NCBI RefSeq assembly: GCF_013409785.1
Contig: NZ_JACCBV010000001.1
Coordinates: 186,001-250,000 of the forward strand
From: Microbacterium immunditiarum
GTDB lineage: Bacteria > Actinomycetota > Actinomycetes > Actinomycetales > Microbacteriaceae
Reading direction: 5' to 3'
DNA: 64,000 bases
Each line of letters begins with the position of its first letter. The stretch's first letter is position 1. Positions 45,354 to 55,224 of the stretch are shown piece after piece. The notes under the pieces were generated by a model, which did no database searches, was not told the DNA's origin, and saw only the letters and a list, made by a program, of their open reading frames with translations. The position numbers and the translations under genes were made by a program.

Positions 45354-48092
45354 TCATGTGCCCTCCTCGACCGTGCGCAGGGCGCGGGCGGCTCGGATGC
45401 GACGCGACACGAGCAGCGCGATGGCGGTGAGCACGGCGGCGAGCGCGACGAACCCGCCGAGCGTGAGGGCGAGGATCGCCGGGTCGAGCTGGTACGACGG
45501 CTGCACGGTCGACGCCGTGAAGGGCCGCAGGTCGACGGCCGCGAGCACGACGAGTGGCACGATCGCGCCGAACACCGTGCCGGCGACGATGGCGGCGACG
45601 GCGGGCGGGCCGACCTCCCACAGCGCGAGCGAGGTCGCCGCGCGACGCGGAGCGCCGAGCGTGCGAAGGAGCGCCAGCAGGCGGTTGCGGGGCTCCGTCG
45701 CGAGCGTGAGGGTCATGACGATGGCAAGGGCGCTCAGCAGGGCGGTCACCGCCGTCGCGATGAGCAGCGCCCAGCGCACGCCCTGCACGGCTGGTCCGGA
45801 CTGGATCCGGTCGGCGATGCGGTCGGCGGTGTCGATGCGGACGTCGAACGCGAACGCCGCGCGCAGCTGCTCCTCGACGGCTCCGGGTGCGGCATCCGTC
45901 TCGAGCCGAACGAGCACCGTGCGGTCGCTCGGGCCCCGACCCAGCACGTCCTCGGCGTGCGCCTCGTCGATCGCCGCCCAGTTCTCGCGTGCGCCGATCG
46001 GCGAAGGCCCGCTCGTGACGCCTGCGACCTGTGCGGGCACCGAACCGAGCCGCAGCTCGTCGGAGCCGCCGATGATCCTGTCGGTCGCGCCTGCGACGAC
46101 CATCCGCATCGGCTCCCCGTCGCCGGGCTCGAGCGACGCGCCCGGTGGAAGGAGCCCGGGCTCGTCGCCCTGCACCTCCCGCAGCTCGGCGGCGTTGACG
46201 ACGAAGACCGAGGTCGCGCGCTTCGCGCCGTTCACATCGAGGGTCGAGGGCTCGGCTCCTGAGATGCCGGTCACGGCCGCGACGCCGTCGAGCTCGCGCA
46301 GGCGGTCGAGCTGCTCGAGCGTGAAGCTGCCCCCGGTCACGCGCATGTCGGCGCCGACCTGCGCCCGCGCGGAGTGCGTGATGCCCGACTGCAGCGCGGA
46401 CAGGAGGATGCCGGATGAGACGGCCACCGACACCCCGACGACGAGCGCGAGCACGGGTGTGAGCCCGATCGACGGCTCTCGCAGAGCACGCGCCGATCCG
46501 ACGAACGCGTCGAGGCCGCTCGAACGGCGAGCGCGATCGAAGATGCCGTGAAGCGGGATCGGGTAGAGCCGCAGCGTGATGAGGCACGCGGTGATCGCGA
46601 GGAGCAGCGGGGCCGCGGCCAGCAGCGGATCCAGGCCCGAGCTGTACCCCCGAACGAAGAGGAGGACGAGAGTCAGCGCCGTGAGCACCACGACGATCCC
46701 CTCGACGATGAGCCGCACGCGCGAGCCGCCGAGGTCGAGGTCGGTGCGCGCGCGGCGCTCGGCCGCGGCGGGCGCGAGCACGACGAGGATCGCGATCGGG
46801 GCGAGGCCGACGATGAGCGCCGGCACGAAGTCGGCCACAGTCGGCGCGGCGCCGAAGACCACCGCACCGACGGTCGCCGCGATCGCGGCACCGATCGCCG
46901 CCGGGACGACCCCGGCCGCGACGCCCTCGAGCCCGAGGATCCCGCGCAGTTGGCCGAGCGATGCGCCGCGCGCCGACAGCAGTCGGAGGCTCGGGCGGCG
47001 CCGCTCGAGGATGAGGCGGCACCCGAGCACGAGCACCGCCGCGGCGACGCCGATCGGCCCGGCCACGATCATCGCGATCACGGCGACCGTCGATGCACCC
47101 TGCGCGAGAGCGAGCTCGATCTCGCCCGTGACATCGGCCTGGAAGCGCAGGCTCAGGATCCCGATGCCCCCCGACGACGAGCCGATCGTGTGCGAGACGG
47201 CCGTCAGCTTGCGCAGGGCCGCCGCGGTGTCCTCCGCCGTCGCGGCGCTGATGCGGTCGGTGTCGGTCGGGAACCACACCGTGGTCGAGTACAGCCCTTG
47301 CAGGCCGCTCATGACGAGCGAAGCGGGGTGTGGGAACGCCATTCCCGTCACCTCGCGCGGGCGGTTGCCGTCGTCGAAGATCTTCGGCGTGAGCGACGAC
47401 GGCACATGCTCCCAGTAGCCCGCATCGGGGTCGATCGGCTCGAATGCGCCGACGAGCACGAGCTCGACGAGCACCGACGGCGTTCCGACCGAGCGCGTCT
47501 CGCCGACAGCCCACTCCATCTGCTCGGCGGTGTCGGCCGAGAGGACGACCTCGACGCGGTTGCCGACGGTGCCGCCCGGGATCGACGCCGACGCGACGGG
47601 CTCGGGCAGGTACGAGGGCGCGGGCTCCGGCATCCGCCCTTCGACCAGCACGATCTCGTCTTCGATGCCCGGCGCGAACGCCATGCTCACGGCCCGCGTG
47701 CGCGGCGCCTCGGCGACGGGCATGTCGGTCACCGTCGTCACGGCGCGACCCTCGCCGAGGATCTCGGGGAGGGGATCGTCGGCGTCGGCGCGGATGCGCT
47801 CGACCGCCTCGAGGAACGTGCCCCACACCTCATCCGTCGTGGACGGGGTCGAGAAGTCGTGGGCGCCGAGCTGCGGGGCTCCCGCGGTCTCGGAGACGAC
47901 GTCCCGCTCGAGCGCGCCGAGCACGCCGAGCCGGTCGCGCAGCGCCGCGTCGGAGAGCAGCCCGAGCACGACGGGCGCCGCCGTCGCGAGCAGCGACAGC
48001 ACGAGCACGAGGAGCGCCACCACCGCGCCGCCGCCGATGCGCGAGCGCAGGTGGTGCGAGACCAGGGCGCGGGTCGTGACGCGGCGGCTCAT
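45354..48092 (-). CDS. FtsX-like ABC permease, first
   Basis: 912 aa from the ATG at 48092 (MSRRVTTRALVSHHLRSRIG). One N-terminal helix, a ~300-residue extracellular domain, a block of hydrophobic helices (about 330-560), a second extracellular domain, then C-terminal FtsX-type helices (about 760-900) with ATEPRNRLLALLRTLGAPRRA. This is the long-permease layout of MacB-like and LolCDE-like transporters with duplicated FtsX domains. With the two ATPases it probably exports a peptide, lipoprotein or drug. The stop of the next permease overlaps by 4 bp. Confidence 0.87.
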   Translation of the reverse strand: MSRRVTTRALVSHHLRSRIGGGAVVALLVLVLSLLATAAPVVLGLLSDAALRDRLGVLGALERDVVSETAGAPQLGAHDFSTPSTTDEVWGTFLEAVERIRADADDPLPEILGEGRAVTTVTDMPVAEAPRTRAVSMAFAPGIEDEIVLVEGRMPEPAPSYLPEPVASASIPGGTVGNRVEVVLSADTAEQMEWAVGETRSVGTPSVLVELVLVGAFEPIDPDAGYWEHVPSSLTPKIFDDGNRPREVTGMAFPHPASLVMSGLQGLYSTTVWFPTDTDRISAATAEDTAAALRKLTAVSHTIGSSSGGIGILSLRFQADVTGEIELALAQGASTVAVIAMIVAGPIGVAAAVLVLGCRLILERRRPSLRLLSARGASLGQLRGILGLEGVAAGVVPAAIGAAIAATVGAVVFGAAPTVADFVPALIVGLAPIAILVVLAPAAAERRARTDLDLGGSRVRLIVEGIVVVLTALTLVLLFVRGYSSGLDPLLAAAPLLLAITACLITLRLYPIPLHGIFDRARRSSGLDAFVGSARALREPSIGLTPVLALVVGVSVAVSSGILLSALQSGITHSARAQVGADMRVTGGSFTLEQLDRLRELDGVAAVTGISGAEPSTLDVNGAKRATSVFVVNAAELREVQGDEPGLLPPGASLEPGDGEPMRMVVAGATDRIIGGSDELRLGSVPAQVAGVTSGPSPIGARENWAAIDEAHAEDVLGRGPSDRTVLVRLETDAAPGAVEEQLRAAFAFDVRIDTADRIADRIQSGPAVQGVRWALLIATAVTALLSALAIVMTLTLATEPRNRLLALLRTLGAPRRAATSLALWEVGPPAVAAIVAGTVFGAIVPLVVLAAVDLRPFTASTVQPSYQLDPAILALTLGGFVALAAVLTAIALLVSRRIRAARALRTVEEGT

Positions 48093-50530
48093 CGCGACTC
48101 CTCCCCCACGGTCGCGGTGCGCGCCGCGCGCGAGACGCCGAACGCCGCGTACGCGACGATCGCGGCGAGGCCCACAGCGAGCGCGGCGACCGCGAGCGCG
48201 AGGGGTGCCCACGCGACATCGATGCCGCCGGCGAGCGCGAGGATGCCCGGGGTGACGGCGCGCACGAGATCGGGCACGACGAGCCACGACACGAGCACGC
48301 CCGCGCCGGCGCCCAGCACGAGAGCCGCGCCGAAGACCCCGCCGAGCTCCGCCGCGCGCATGCGCGCCTGCCGTCTGGCCGTGATGCCGACCGCACGCAG
48401 CACGCCGAGCTCGCGCCGCCGCGCGATCGCGAGCGTCTGCACGATCGCGAACGCCGCGACGAGCGACAGCACCGCGGACCCGGCGGTCGCGATCCACCAT
48501 CCCGGCACAAGCGCTCCGACCACGCTCGCCGCAAGGCTCGGCGCCGCGGTCGCGACGGGACGGTCGTTCATCGCGGCGCTGAGCGCGGCATCCGCCCCGG
48601 TGTCGCCCGCGGCCCACAGCGAATTGGGCGGCACGATCGACGTGCCCCGCTGCAGCTGCGAGGTCAGCAGGTGCTCGAGCGGCGCGAAGAGGGCGAGCGA
48701 GCCGGATGCCCCGGGCACGGCATCCACGAGCGACGAGATGACGACGTCGACGCGTCGCCCCGTGCCGGCGTACCGCAGCTCCACGAGGTCCCCGGGTCCC
48801 ACGCCGAGCCGCGACGCGAGGGCCTTCGTCGCGGCGACCTGGACGGGCGGGCGCTTCGAGTCGACGCCGTCGCCCTGCACGGGCGGCGCCTCGGCGAGCA
48901 CGCCGCCGTCGCCCAGCCACGCGATGGCGTCGGGGTTCTGACCCGTCATGATCCCCGTGCCGGAGATGTCGAGCGGGCCTGCGCCGATGGCTTCGGCCGC
49001 GGCGACCTCGACCGTGATCTGTCCGCCCGCGACGGGCCCGAGCCCTGTCGCGACCGCCATGAGCTGCCACGGCCCCTGACCTTCCGGCAGCTCGGCCTCG
49101 CCCTCGAAGTACCCCTCGAAGTCGAGGTCGCCGGTGAACTGCGGCAGGTCGTCCGCGTCGAAGAAGAGGCCGCCGTCCAGCGGGAGCGCGAAGGGCGCGC
49201 CCGTCGAGTCCAGCAACAGCGCGATGACCGTGAAGCCCTGCGGGAAGCCGTCCACGACGTGGATGTCGAGGCGCACGCGGAGGCCGGTCGCAGTGTCGCC
49301 GAGCGGCACGGGCTCCGGTTTCACGAGGAAGTCGTCGTCGGCGACTTCGGCTGTGGCGGCGAGCGCGTCACGGTCGACGATGCCGCCCGCCGTCGCCACG
49401 ACCTCGTCGATCATCGCCGAGGGGACGCCGACGAGCTGCGCATCCGTCTGGCCGATCTCGACGCCTTCGACGAGCGCCGCCGACGCGGCCTCGACGCCGT
49501 CGATCGACGCGGCCTCGAGGACCTGGGCGGGATTCACGGACTGGGGCTTCGTGTCGACGCGCAGATCGGCTCCCGCGCGCACCGCCGCCGAGTCCGTGGT
49601 CATCGCGCTCCACGTCGCCGCATACGCCGACGCGAAGACGGTCTCGGCGACCGTGAGCCCGACGAGCAGCACCGCGACCGCATAGATCGGCACGCGCCGC
49701 GACACCTGGCGCGTGGGGTACGCGGGAGCCAGCGACGGGATCGCCGCCGACGGTCGCGCCACCGCGGCCGAACCGACGCCGAAGAGCGCGAGAGCGACGA
49801 GGGTGCCCGCCATGAGCACGACCGCGGGCGCGATCGCGACGATCGGGTCGAAGCCTCCCGCACGCGCGGCGGGCAGCTGCCATACGACGAGCGCCGCCGC
49901 GAGCAGCACGACCACCACGAGGGCGGCGGTCGTGGCGCGGGTCGTGCGGCTCGATCCGGCCCGGCGTTCGCCGCGGCGCAGCGCGATCGTGAACACGATC
50001 CCGAGCACGACCACGGCCGCGAGCGCCCACGGCCACTGCGCCAGCGCCTCGAGCGCCGAACCGCCGGCGACGGCCGAGATCACGGAGGCGAGACCCACGC
50101 CGACGATGCCGCCGACGACGACCACGACGAGCGCCTCGCCCGCGTCGAGCAGTCGTGCCTGGCCCGACGACAGGCCGCGCGCCCGGATCGTCGCCGTCTC
50201 GTCGTCGCGGGCTGCCGCGATGAGCCGTGCGAGTTGCGCGATCGCCGTGCCCGCGAGGATCGAGACGAGGAGCACGAGGGCCGGTGCCGCTGTCGCGAGC
50301 GCCGTCGATCCGAGCTCGATCTGGTCGGCCACGTCCTCGGCCGACAGGCCGGGTGGCGGCGGATGCCCCGCCTCCCCCGCCGCGCGAGCGAGCGCCGCCG
50401 GCACGAGGCACACCGTCGCGACGGCGACCGCCACGGTCGCGGCCGCGCTCGCGAGCAACCCTGCGCGCGCGAGCGCGCGTGCCCGCCAGAGGCGGCCGGT
50501 CGTCAGCGGCGACGAGCGGGGAATCGGCAT
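48089..50530 (-). CDS. FtsX-like ABC permease, second
   Basis: 813 aa from the ATG at 50530 (GTG at 50539 possible). N-terminal helix (about 18-48), FtsX-type helices (about 72-290), a large extracellular domain (about 300-680) and terminal helices (about 690-800) with IARRRELGVLRAVGITARRQARM, the cytoplasmic FtsX coupling sequence. It is shorter than and not closely similar to the first permease, so the pair likely forms a heterodimer. Head of the four-gene unit; its upstream region has CCTGGGC/GCCCAGG arms at 50543-50568. Confidence 0.87.
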   Translation of the reverse strand: MPIPRSSPLTTGRLWRARALARAGLLASAAATVAVAVATVCLVPAALARAAGEAGHPPPPGLSAEDVADQIELGSTALATAAPALVLLVSILAGTAIAQLARLIAAARDDETATIRARGLSSGQARLLDAGEALVVVVVGGIVGVGLASVISAVAGGSALEALAQWPWALAAVVVLGIVFTIALRRGERRAGSSRTTRATTAALVVVVLLAAALVVWQLPAARAGGFDPIVAIAPAVVLMAGTLVALALFGVGSAAVARPSAAIPSLAPAYPTRQVSRRVPIYAVAVLLVGLTVAETVFASAYAATWSAMTTDSAAVRAGADLRVDTKPQSVNPAQVLEAASIDGVEAASAALVEGVEIGQTDAQLVGVPSAMIDEVVATAGGIVDRDALAATAEVADDDFLVKPEPVPLGDTATGLRVRLDIHVVDGFPQGFTVIALLLDSTGAPFALPLDGGLFFDADDLPQFTGDLDFEGYFEGEAELPEGQGPWQLMAVATGLGPVAGGQITVEVAAAEAIGAGPLDISGTGIMTGQNPDAIAWLGDGGVLAEAPPVQGDGVDSKRPPVQVAATKALASRLGVGPGDLVELRYAGTGRRVDVVISSLVDAVPGASGSLALFAPLEHLLTSQLQRGTSIVPPNSLWAAGDTGADAALSAAMNDRPVATAAPSLAASVVGALVPGWWIATAGSAVLSLVAAFAIVQTLAIARRRELGVLRAVGITARRQARMRAAELGGVFGAALVLGAGAGVLVSWLVVPDLVRAVTPGILALAGGIDVAWAPLALAVAALAVGLAAIVAYAAFGVSRAARTATVGEESR

Positions 50531-50617
50531 GCGGTCCACGGTCCTGGGCTGTCGGGTTCGCGCCCAGGGCGCGAGAGTTCTCTGACAACCTAACCGAGCC
50601 GGTGGGAGACTTGCGGC

Positions 50618-51217
50618 ATGACGTTGAACATCACCGGCGACAGCGACGCGGATCGACTCCTCACGGACGATCCCCTCGCCCTGCTCATCGGCATGCTGCT
50701 CGACCAGCAGGTCGCGATGGAGACCGCGTTCGCGGGCCCGCTCAAGATCCGCGAGCGCGTCGGCACGCTCGACGCCGCGGCGCTGGCCGGATACGACCCG
50801 GAGGCATTCGCCGACGCGTTCAAGAAGCCGCCCGCCGTCCACCGCTTCCCCGGATCGATGGCCGCGCGCGTTCAGGCGCTGTGCGCCGCGATCGATCAGG
50901 ACTGGGGCGGCGACGCATCCGCGATCTGGACCACCCCGGCTGCAGGGCATGCCGAAGCGCCCGACGGAGCCGAAGTCCTGAAGCGCCTCAAGAAGCTGCC
51001 GGGCTTCGGCGACCAGAAGGCGAAGATCTTCCTCGCTCTGCTCGGCAAGCAGTACGGCTACGACGGCGACGGGTGGCGCGAGGCATCCGCCCCCTATGGA
51101 GAAGTGGGCTCGCACCGCAGCGTCGCCGACATCGTCTCGCCCGACTCGCTCGCGAAGGTGCGCGAGTACAAGCGCGGGGTGAAGGCGGCCGCGAAGTCCG
51201 GCGGCGGAGGCGTCTGA
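50618..51217 (+). CDS. HhH-GPD base-excision repair family protein
   Basis: 199 aa. Matches the uncharacterised actinobacterial HhH-GPD group: DPLALLIGMLLDQQVAMETAF near residue 18, KRLKKLPGFGDQKAKIFLALLGKQYG near 122 (helix-hairpin-helix), then GYDGDGWREASAPYG. The catalytic Lys of bifunctional glycosylases is not evident, so an alkyl-base or deaminated-base glycosylase is more likely. GGGAGA precedes the ATG. Divergent from the ABC exporter. Confidence 0.85.
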   Translation: MTLNITGDSDADRLLTDDPLALLIGMLLDQQVAMETAFAGPLKIRERVGTLDAAALAGYDPEAFADAFKKPPAVHRFPGSMAARVQALCAAIDQDWGGDASAIWTTPAAGHAEAPDGAEVLKRLKKLPGFGDQKAKIFLALLGKQYGYDGDGWREASAPYGEVGSHRSVADIVSPDSLAKVREYKRGVKAAAKSGGGGV

Positions 51218-51382
51218 TGCGCCAGGTCGACCGAAAGGGCTGACTCCGCTCCCCCCGACGGTGCGGCTGCGAACGTTATCCCCAGGGCTGAACCCCGGCG
51301 GATGCCGCATCCGGCGAACCCCTAGGGTGGAGGGAACCGGTCCCACACCGAGGTGCGGACCGCCGCTGGGGAGGAGCAGCCG

Positions 51383-51856
51383 TTGGAGCTCACGCCGTTC
51401 ATCGTCATCGGGGGCATCGGGCTGCTCGTGCTCGTCATCTCGCTCCTCGTCGGCGACATCTTCGACCACTTCGAGATCGGCGACGGCGCCATCTCGGGCA
51501 CGGCGCTCGGCGTCGCGGCGGTCGTCTTCGGCGCATCCGGCGTGCTCACCACGACGGCGGGACTCGACCTCGTCTGGGCGTACGTGCTCGCGGGCGTGCT
51601 CGCGCTCCTCGCGTACCTGCTCGCGGTTTTCTTCGTGCGTCGGCTGACGAAGAGCTCCGACGGCGTGCCCGTCTCCGCGATCGGCCTCACGGGCGTGACG
51701 CGCTCCACGGTGTCGCCCGCCGGCGGTGAGGTGAGCCTCGACGGGCCGCACGAGGTCGAGCGGCGCTTCGCCTTCGCCGACGACACGATCGCCGAGGGCG
51801 TGCGCATCCGCGTTGTCGAGCACACCGGCACGCGCGTCAAGGTCGTCGCCGACTAG
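51383..51856 (+). CDS. NfeD-like membrane protein
   Basis: 157 aa. The TTG at 51383 is chosen because GGGGAGGAG lies 7 bases before it; an ATG 30 bases upstream has no such site. Three hydrophobic helices (about 5-25, 38-58, 63-83) are followed by an OB-fold-like soluble domain (IGLTGVTRSTVSPAGGEVSLDG, then IRVVEHTGTRVKVV), the short NfeD1b layout. These proteins partner flotillins, and the flotillin gene follows after 85 bp. Confidence 0.85.
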   Translation: MELTPFIVIGGIGLLVLVISLLVGDIFDHFEIGDGAISGTALGVAAVVFGASGVLTTTAGLDLVWAYVLAGVLALLAYLLAVFFVRRLTKSSDGVPVSAIGLTGVTRSTVSPAGGEVSLDGPHEVERRFAFADDTIAEGVRIRVVEHTGTRVKVVAD

Positions 51857-51941
51857 TACCCAGCCGCGAAGCGGCGACGGATGCCCCGGTGCCCGCGCCG
51901 CGGCACCCGATCCATCCCCCACACCCGAAAAGGACACCCAC

Positions 51942-53423
51942 ATGCCGGTCGATGTCATCCAGATCGGCGCTGTCATCGCGCTGATCGTCGCCGTCCTCGG
52001 ACTGCTCGTGTTCATCGCGCGACGCATCCGTCGCGTACCCCCCAACGAGGCTCTCGTGATCGTCGGCCGCGGAGCCGGCAAGCCCGCGCCCGGCGAGGCG
52101 CCCGGCGGCCAACGCGTCGTCATCGGCGGTCGCACGTTCGTGTGGCCGATCCTGCAGCAGGGCTTCTCGATCTCGCTGGAGCAGCGCCAGATCGGCATCA
52201 CGGTCGAGGGCGTCGACAAGAACCGCATCAAGATCGCGATCAAGGCGTCGATCAACTTCAAGGTGAGCGGCACCGAAGAGGGCGTGCGGCGCGCCGCGCA
52301 GCGCTTCCTGTCGCAGCAGGACGCCCTGACCGAGATCATCAAGGAGTCGCTCGAAGGCTCACTGCGCTCGATCGTAGGAGACATGACGATCGAGCAGATC
52401 ATCTCCGACCGCAAGAGCCTGTCCGACCGGGTCGTCGCCGAGACGAAGGCCGACCTCGTCGAGCAGGGCCTGCAGGTCGACCTGCTCAACATCAGCGACA
52501 TCTCGACGCCTGGCAGCGACTACCTCGCCAACCTCGGTCGCGCCGAGGCGGCGCGTGCGCGTCAGGTCGCCGAGATCAGCGAGGCCGAAGCCGCGCGTGC
52601 GAGCGAGTTCGCGCGCATCGAGGCTGCGGAGCAGATCGCCGAACGCCAGAAGGCGCTATCGCTGCGCCAGGCGTCGATCAAGGCCGACACCGACCGCGCG
52701 AACGCCGAGGCCGAGGCATCCGGTCAGCTCGCGAAGGCCGAGCAGGACAAGCTCGTCGCCGTGCAGGAGCGCGAGGCGCTCACCGAACAGGCACTCGTGA
52801 CTCAGGAGCGCCTCGACATCGAGATCCGCAAGCCCGCCGAAGCCCAGGCGTACGCCGAGGTGCAGGCGGCCACCGCCCGCCGCGACGCCGCCAACGCCGC
52901 GACCGAGGCCGACGCGTACAAGCGCACCAAGATCGCCGAGGCGAACAAGGTCGCCGCGGTCCAGGACGCCGAAGCGGCCGCCGCCGCCGTGCGCCTCGCC
53001 GGTCAGGCCGAGCGCGACAAGCAGGTCGCGCTCGCCGAAGGTGTCAAGGCCGAGGGTGAGGCTCGCGCCGCCGCGATCCAGGCCGAGGGTCTCGCGGAGG
53101 CCGCTTCGACCGACGCGAAGGCGCTCGCGCTGCAGAAGTACGGCGAGGCCGCCCTCGCGCAGGAGATCATCTCCCGTCTGCCCGAGATCGTCCGCGCGGC
53201 CGCCGAGCCGATCGCCGCGATCGACAAGCTCACGGTCGTCTCGACGGACGGCGCGTCCGACGTCACGAAGACCGTCGGCAAGGTGCTCGGCGAGGGCACC
53301 GAGGTCGTGAAGGGCCTCACCGGCCTCGACCTCGCGGCGCTGCTGCAGTCGTTCGCGCTGAAGGCGGGCGCGCCCACGGACGTGCTGCCGGTGTCACCCG
53401 ACGGCGCGATCGCGAAGAACTGA
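51942..53423 (+). CDS. Flotillin-like SPFH-domain protein
   Basis: 493 aa. One N-terminal helix (about 5-26), then the SPFH/band-7 domain (about 30-210, with GGRTFVWPILQQGFSISLEQ and LTEIIKESLEGSLRSIVGDM). A long Ala/Glu-rich coiled-coil region (about 210-400) with repeated EAE/AARA heptads follows, then a C-terminal part ending in KAGAPTDVLPVSP. Forms membrane scaffold assemblies (FloA/FloT-like). AAAAGGAC precedes the ATG. It lies 85 bp after the NfeD-like gene, a frequent pairing. Confidence 0.92.
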   Translation: MPVDVIQIGAVIALIVAVLGLLVFIARRIRRVPPNEALVIVGRGAGKPAPGEAPGGQRVVIGGRTFVWPILQQGFSISLEQRQIGITVEGVDKNRIKIAIKASINFKVSGTEEGVRRAAQRFLSQQDALTEIIKESLEGSLRSIVGDMTIEQIISDRKSLSDRVVAETKADLVEQGLQVDLLNISDISTPGSDYLANLGRAEAARARQVAEISEAEAARASEFARIEAAEQIAERQKALSLRQASIKADTDRANAEAEASGQLAKAEQDKLVAVQEREALTEQALVTQERLDIEIRKPAEAQAYAEVQAATARRDAANAATEADAYKRTKIAEANKVAAVQDAEAAAAAVRLAGQAERDKQVALAEGVKAEGEARAAAIQAEGLAEAASTDAKALALQKYGEAALAQEIISRLPEIVRAAAEPIAAIDKLTVVSTDGASDVTKTVGKVLGEGTEVVKGLTGLDLAALLQSFALKAGAPTDVLPVSPDGAIAKN

Positions 53424-53447
53424 CCGGCCGCCTCGGGCACAGAAACC

Positions 53448-53481
53448 CGGATGCCCCGACCCGCGTGAGTCGGGGCATCCG
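53448..53481. terminator. Hairpin between flotillin and GH13 genes
   Basis: Perfect 13-bp stem CGGATGCCCCGAC/GTCGGGGCATCCG with an 8-base loop, between the convergent flotillin and GH13 genes (15-24 bp from each stop). Likely ends both transcripts. Confidence 0.75.
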
Positions 53482-53496
53482 TCGTCTCAGCAGTGA

Positions 53497-55224
53497 TCAT
53501 GGACGGATGCGGTGGACACGCGCCTCCCAGGGTGCGAGCAGGTTCGTGACCGGCCCGAGGACGTTCCGGAGGACGAGCACCGCGTCGGCAGGAGCCTCGA
53601 CAGCATGACGCGGGACATCTGAGAGGTTGGCGACGACCAGGAGGCTCTCGTCTCCGAGCCTCCGCTCGAACGCCACGACGAGCGGGTCTGTCGTCGTGAG
53701 CCGCGCGAACGTCCCGTCGCTCACGACGCGGTCGGTGCGCCGAAGTGCGATGAGAGCCCGATAGTGCTCGAACACCGAGCCCGGCACGCCACGCTGGTCG
53801 TGAGCGTTGATGCGATCGTGGTTCGGGTTGACCCCGATCCACGGCTCGGCCGTCGTGAAGCCCGCATGCGGACCGTGCGTCCACTGCATGGGAGTACGGG
53901 CATTGTCGCGGCCGCTCCAGCGGATCGCCGCCAAGACGCCGTCGAGTTCCGCACCCCGGGCGACCGCCTCGGCGATGTGGTTGAGGCTCTCGATGTCGCG
54001 GAGCTCCGCCATGTCCGAGAACGGCATGTTCGTCATCCCCAGCTCCTCGCCCTGGTAGACGAACGGCGTGCCGCGCTGCATGTGCAGCACGGTCGCCAGC
54101 GCCGTCGCCGACGCGTGCCAGTGCTCGCGATCGTTGCCGAATCGGCTGACGACACGAGGCTGGTCATGATTGTTCCAGTAGAGGCCGTTCCAGCCTGCGG
54201 CCGCGAGCCCTTCCTGCCATTCGACGAGGGTGTCGAAGACGCGATCGATGCTCGTGCGCGTCGGCTCCCACTTCCCGGTGGGACCGTGGTCGAGGCTCAC
54301 GTGCTCGAACTGGAACACCATGTCGAGTTCGCGCCGCGCGGGGTCCGTCGCGAGGCGGGCCTGGTCGATCGTCACCCCCGGCATCTCGCCGATCGTGAGG
54401 AGATGCGACGGATGCCCCTCCAGCACATGCTCGTGCATCTCCTGCAGGAACTCGTGCAGACGTGGCCCGCAGTTGTAGTGCGGAAACCCGTCCCCGTACG
54501 CGCCGCCGGACCGGACGGGGCCGTCCGGCAGATCCGGGTGCTTGGAGATGAGGTTGATGACATCCATGCGGAAGCCGTCCACGCCACGGTCGATCCACCA
54601 TCGCATGACGTCGTGCACGGCGGCCCTCACCTCGCGGTTCTCCCAGTTCAGGTCGGGCTGCTTGCGGGCGAACAGGTGCAGGTAGTACTCCCCGGATGCC
54701 TCGTCGTACGTCCAGGCCGGACCGGAGAAGAACGACCCCCAGTTGTTCGGCTCCGCGCCCGGTGATCCACCGATGCGACCCGCGCGAGGCGGCCGCCACC
54801 AGTACCAGTCCCGCTTCGGGCTGTCGGGGCCTGACGCCGACTCGACGAACCACGGGTGCTCGTCCGAGGTGTGGTTGACGACGAGATCCATCACGAGTCG
54901 CATGCCACGGAGGTGGAGCGCTTCGACGAGCTCGTCGAAGTCGTCGAGCGTGCCGAACACGGGATCGATCGCGCGGTAGTCGCTGATGTCGTAGCCGTTG
55001 TCGGCGTGGGGCGAGGCGTAGATGGGAGAGAGCCATACGACGTCGATCCCCAGATCGACGAGGTGGTCGAGATGCTCGATGATGCCGCGCAGGTCGCCGA
55101 CGCCATCGCCGTTGGAGTCGGCGAAGCTGCGCGGATAGATCTGGTACACGACCGACGTCCGCCACCACGAATGCGGGTCGCGGTCGTCGACGGGCGCGGC
55201 GAGCGCGCGAGCATCCGTCGTCAT
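53497..55224 (-). CDS. GH13 oligo-1,6-glucosidase-like enzyme
   Basis: 575 aa. Catalytic residues: nucleophile Asp221 (DGFRMDVIN), acid/base Glu280 (TIGEMPG) and transition-state Asp354 (NNHDQPR). NGYDISDYRAIDP and VVNHTSDEHPWF are typical of the subgroup with oligo-1,6-glucosidase. The residue after the nucleophile is Val222, which in this subgroup goes with alpha-1,6 specificity (Thr with alpha-1,4). No signal peptide, so it acts on imported isomalto-oligosaccharides. ATG overlaps the GH66 stop (ATGA). A C-terminal beta domain ends the protein. Confidence 0.93.
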   Translation of the reverse strand: MTTDARALAAPVDDRDPHSWWRTSVVYQIYPRSFADSNGDGVGDLRGIIEHLDHLVDLGIDVVWLSPIYASPHADNGYDISDYRAIDPVFGTLDDFDELVEALHLRGMRLVMDLVVNHTSDEHPWFVESASGPDSPKRDWYWWRPPRAGRIGGSPGAEPNNWGSFFSGPAWTYDEASGEYYLHLFARKQPDLNWENREVRAAVHDVMRWWIDRGVDGFRMDVINLISKHPDLPDGPVRSGGAYGDGFPHYNCGPRLHEFLQEMHEHVLEGHPSHLLTIGEMPGVTIDQARLATDPARRELDMVFQFEHVSLDHGPTGKWEPTRTSIDRVFDTLVEWQEGLAAAGWNGLYWNNHDQPRVVSRFGNDREHWHASATALATVLHMQRGTPFVYQGEELGMTNMPFSDMAELRDIESLNHIAEAVARGAELDGVLAAIRWSGRDNARTPMQWTHGPHAGFTTAEPWIGVNPNHDRINAHDQRGVPGSVFEHYRALIALRRTDRVVSDGTFARLTTTDPLVVAFERRLGDESLLVVANLSDVPRHAVEAPADAVLVLRNVLGPVTNLLAPWEARVHRIRP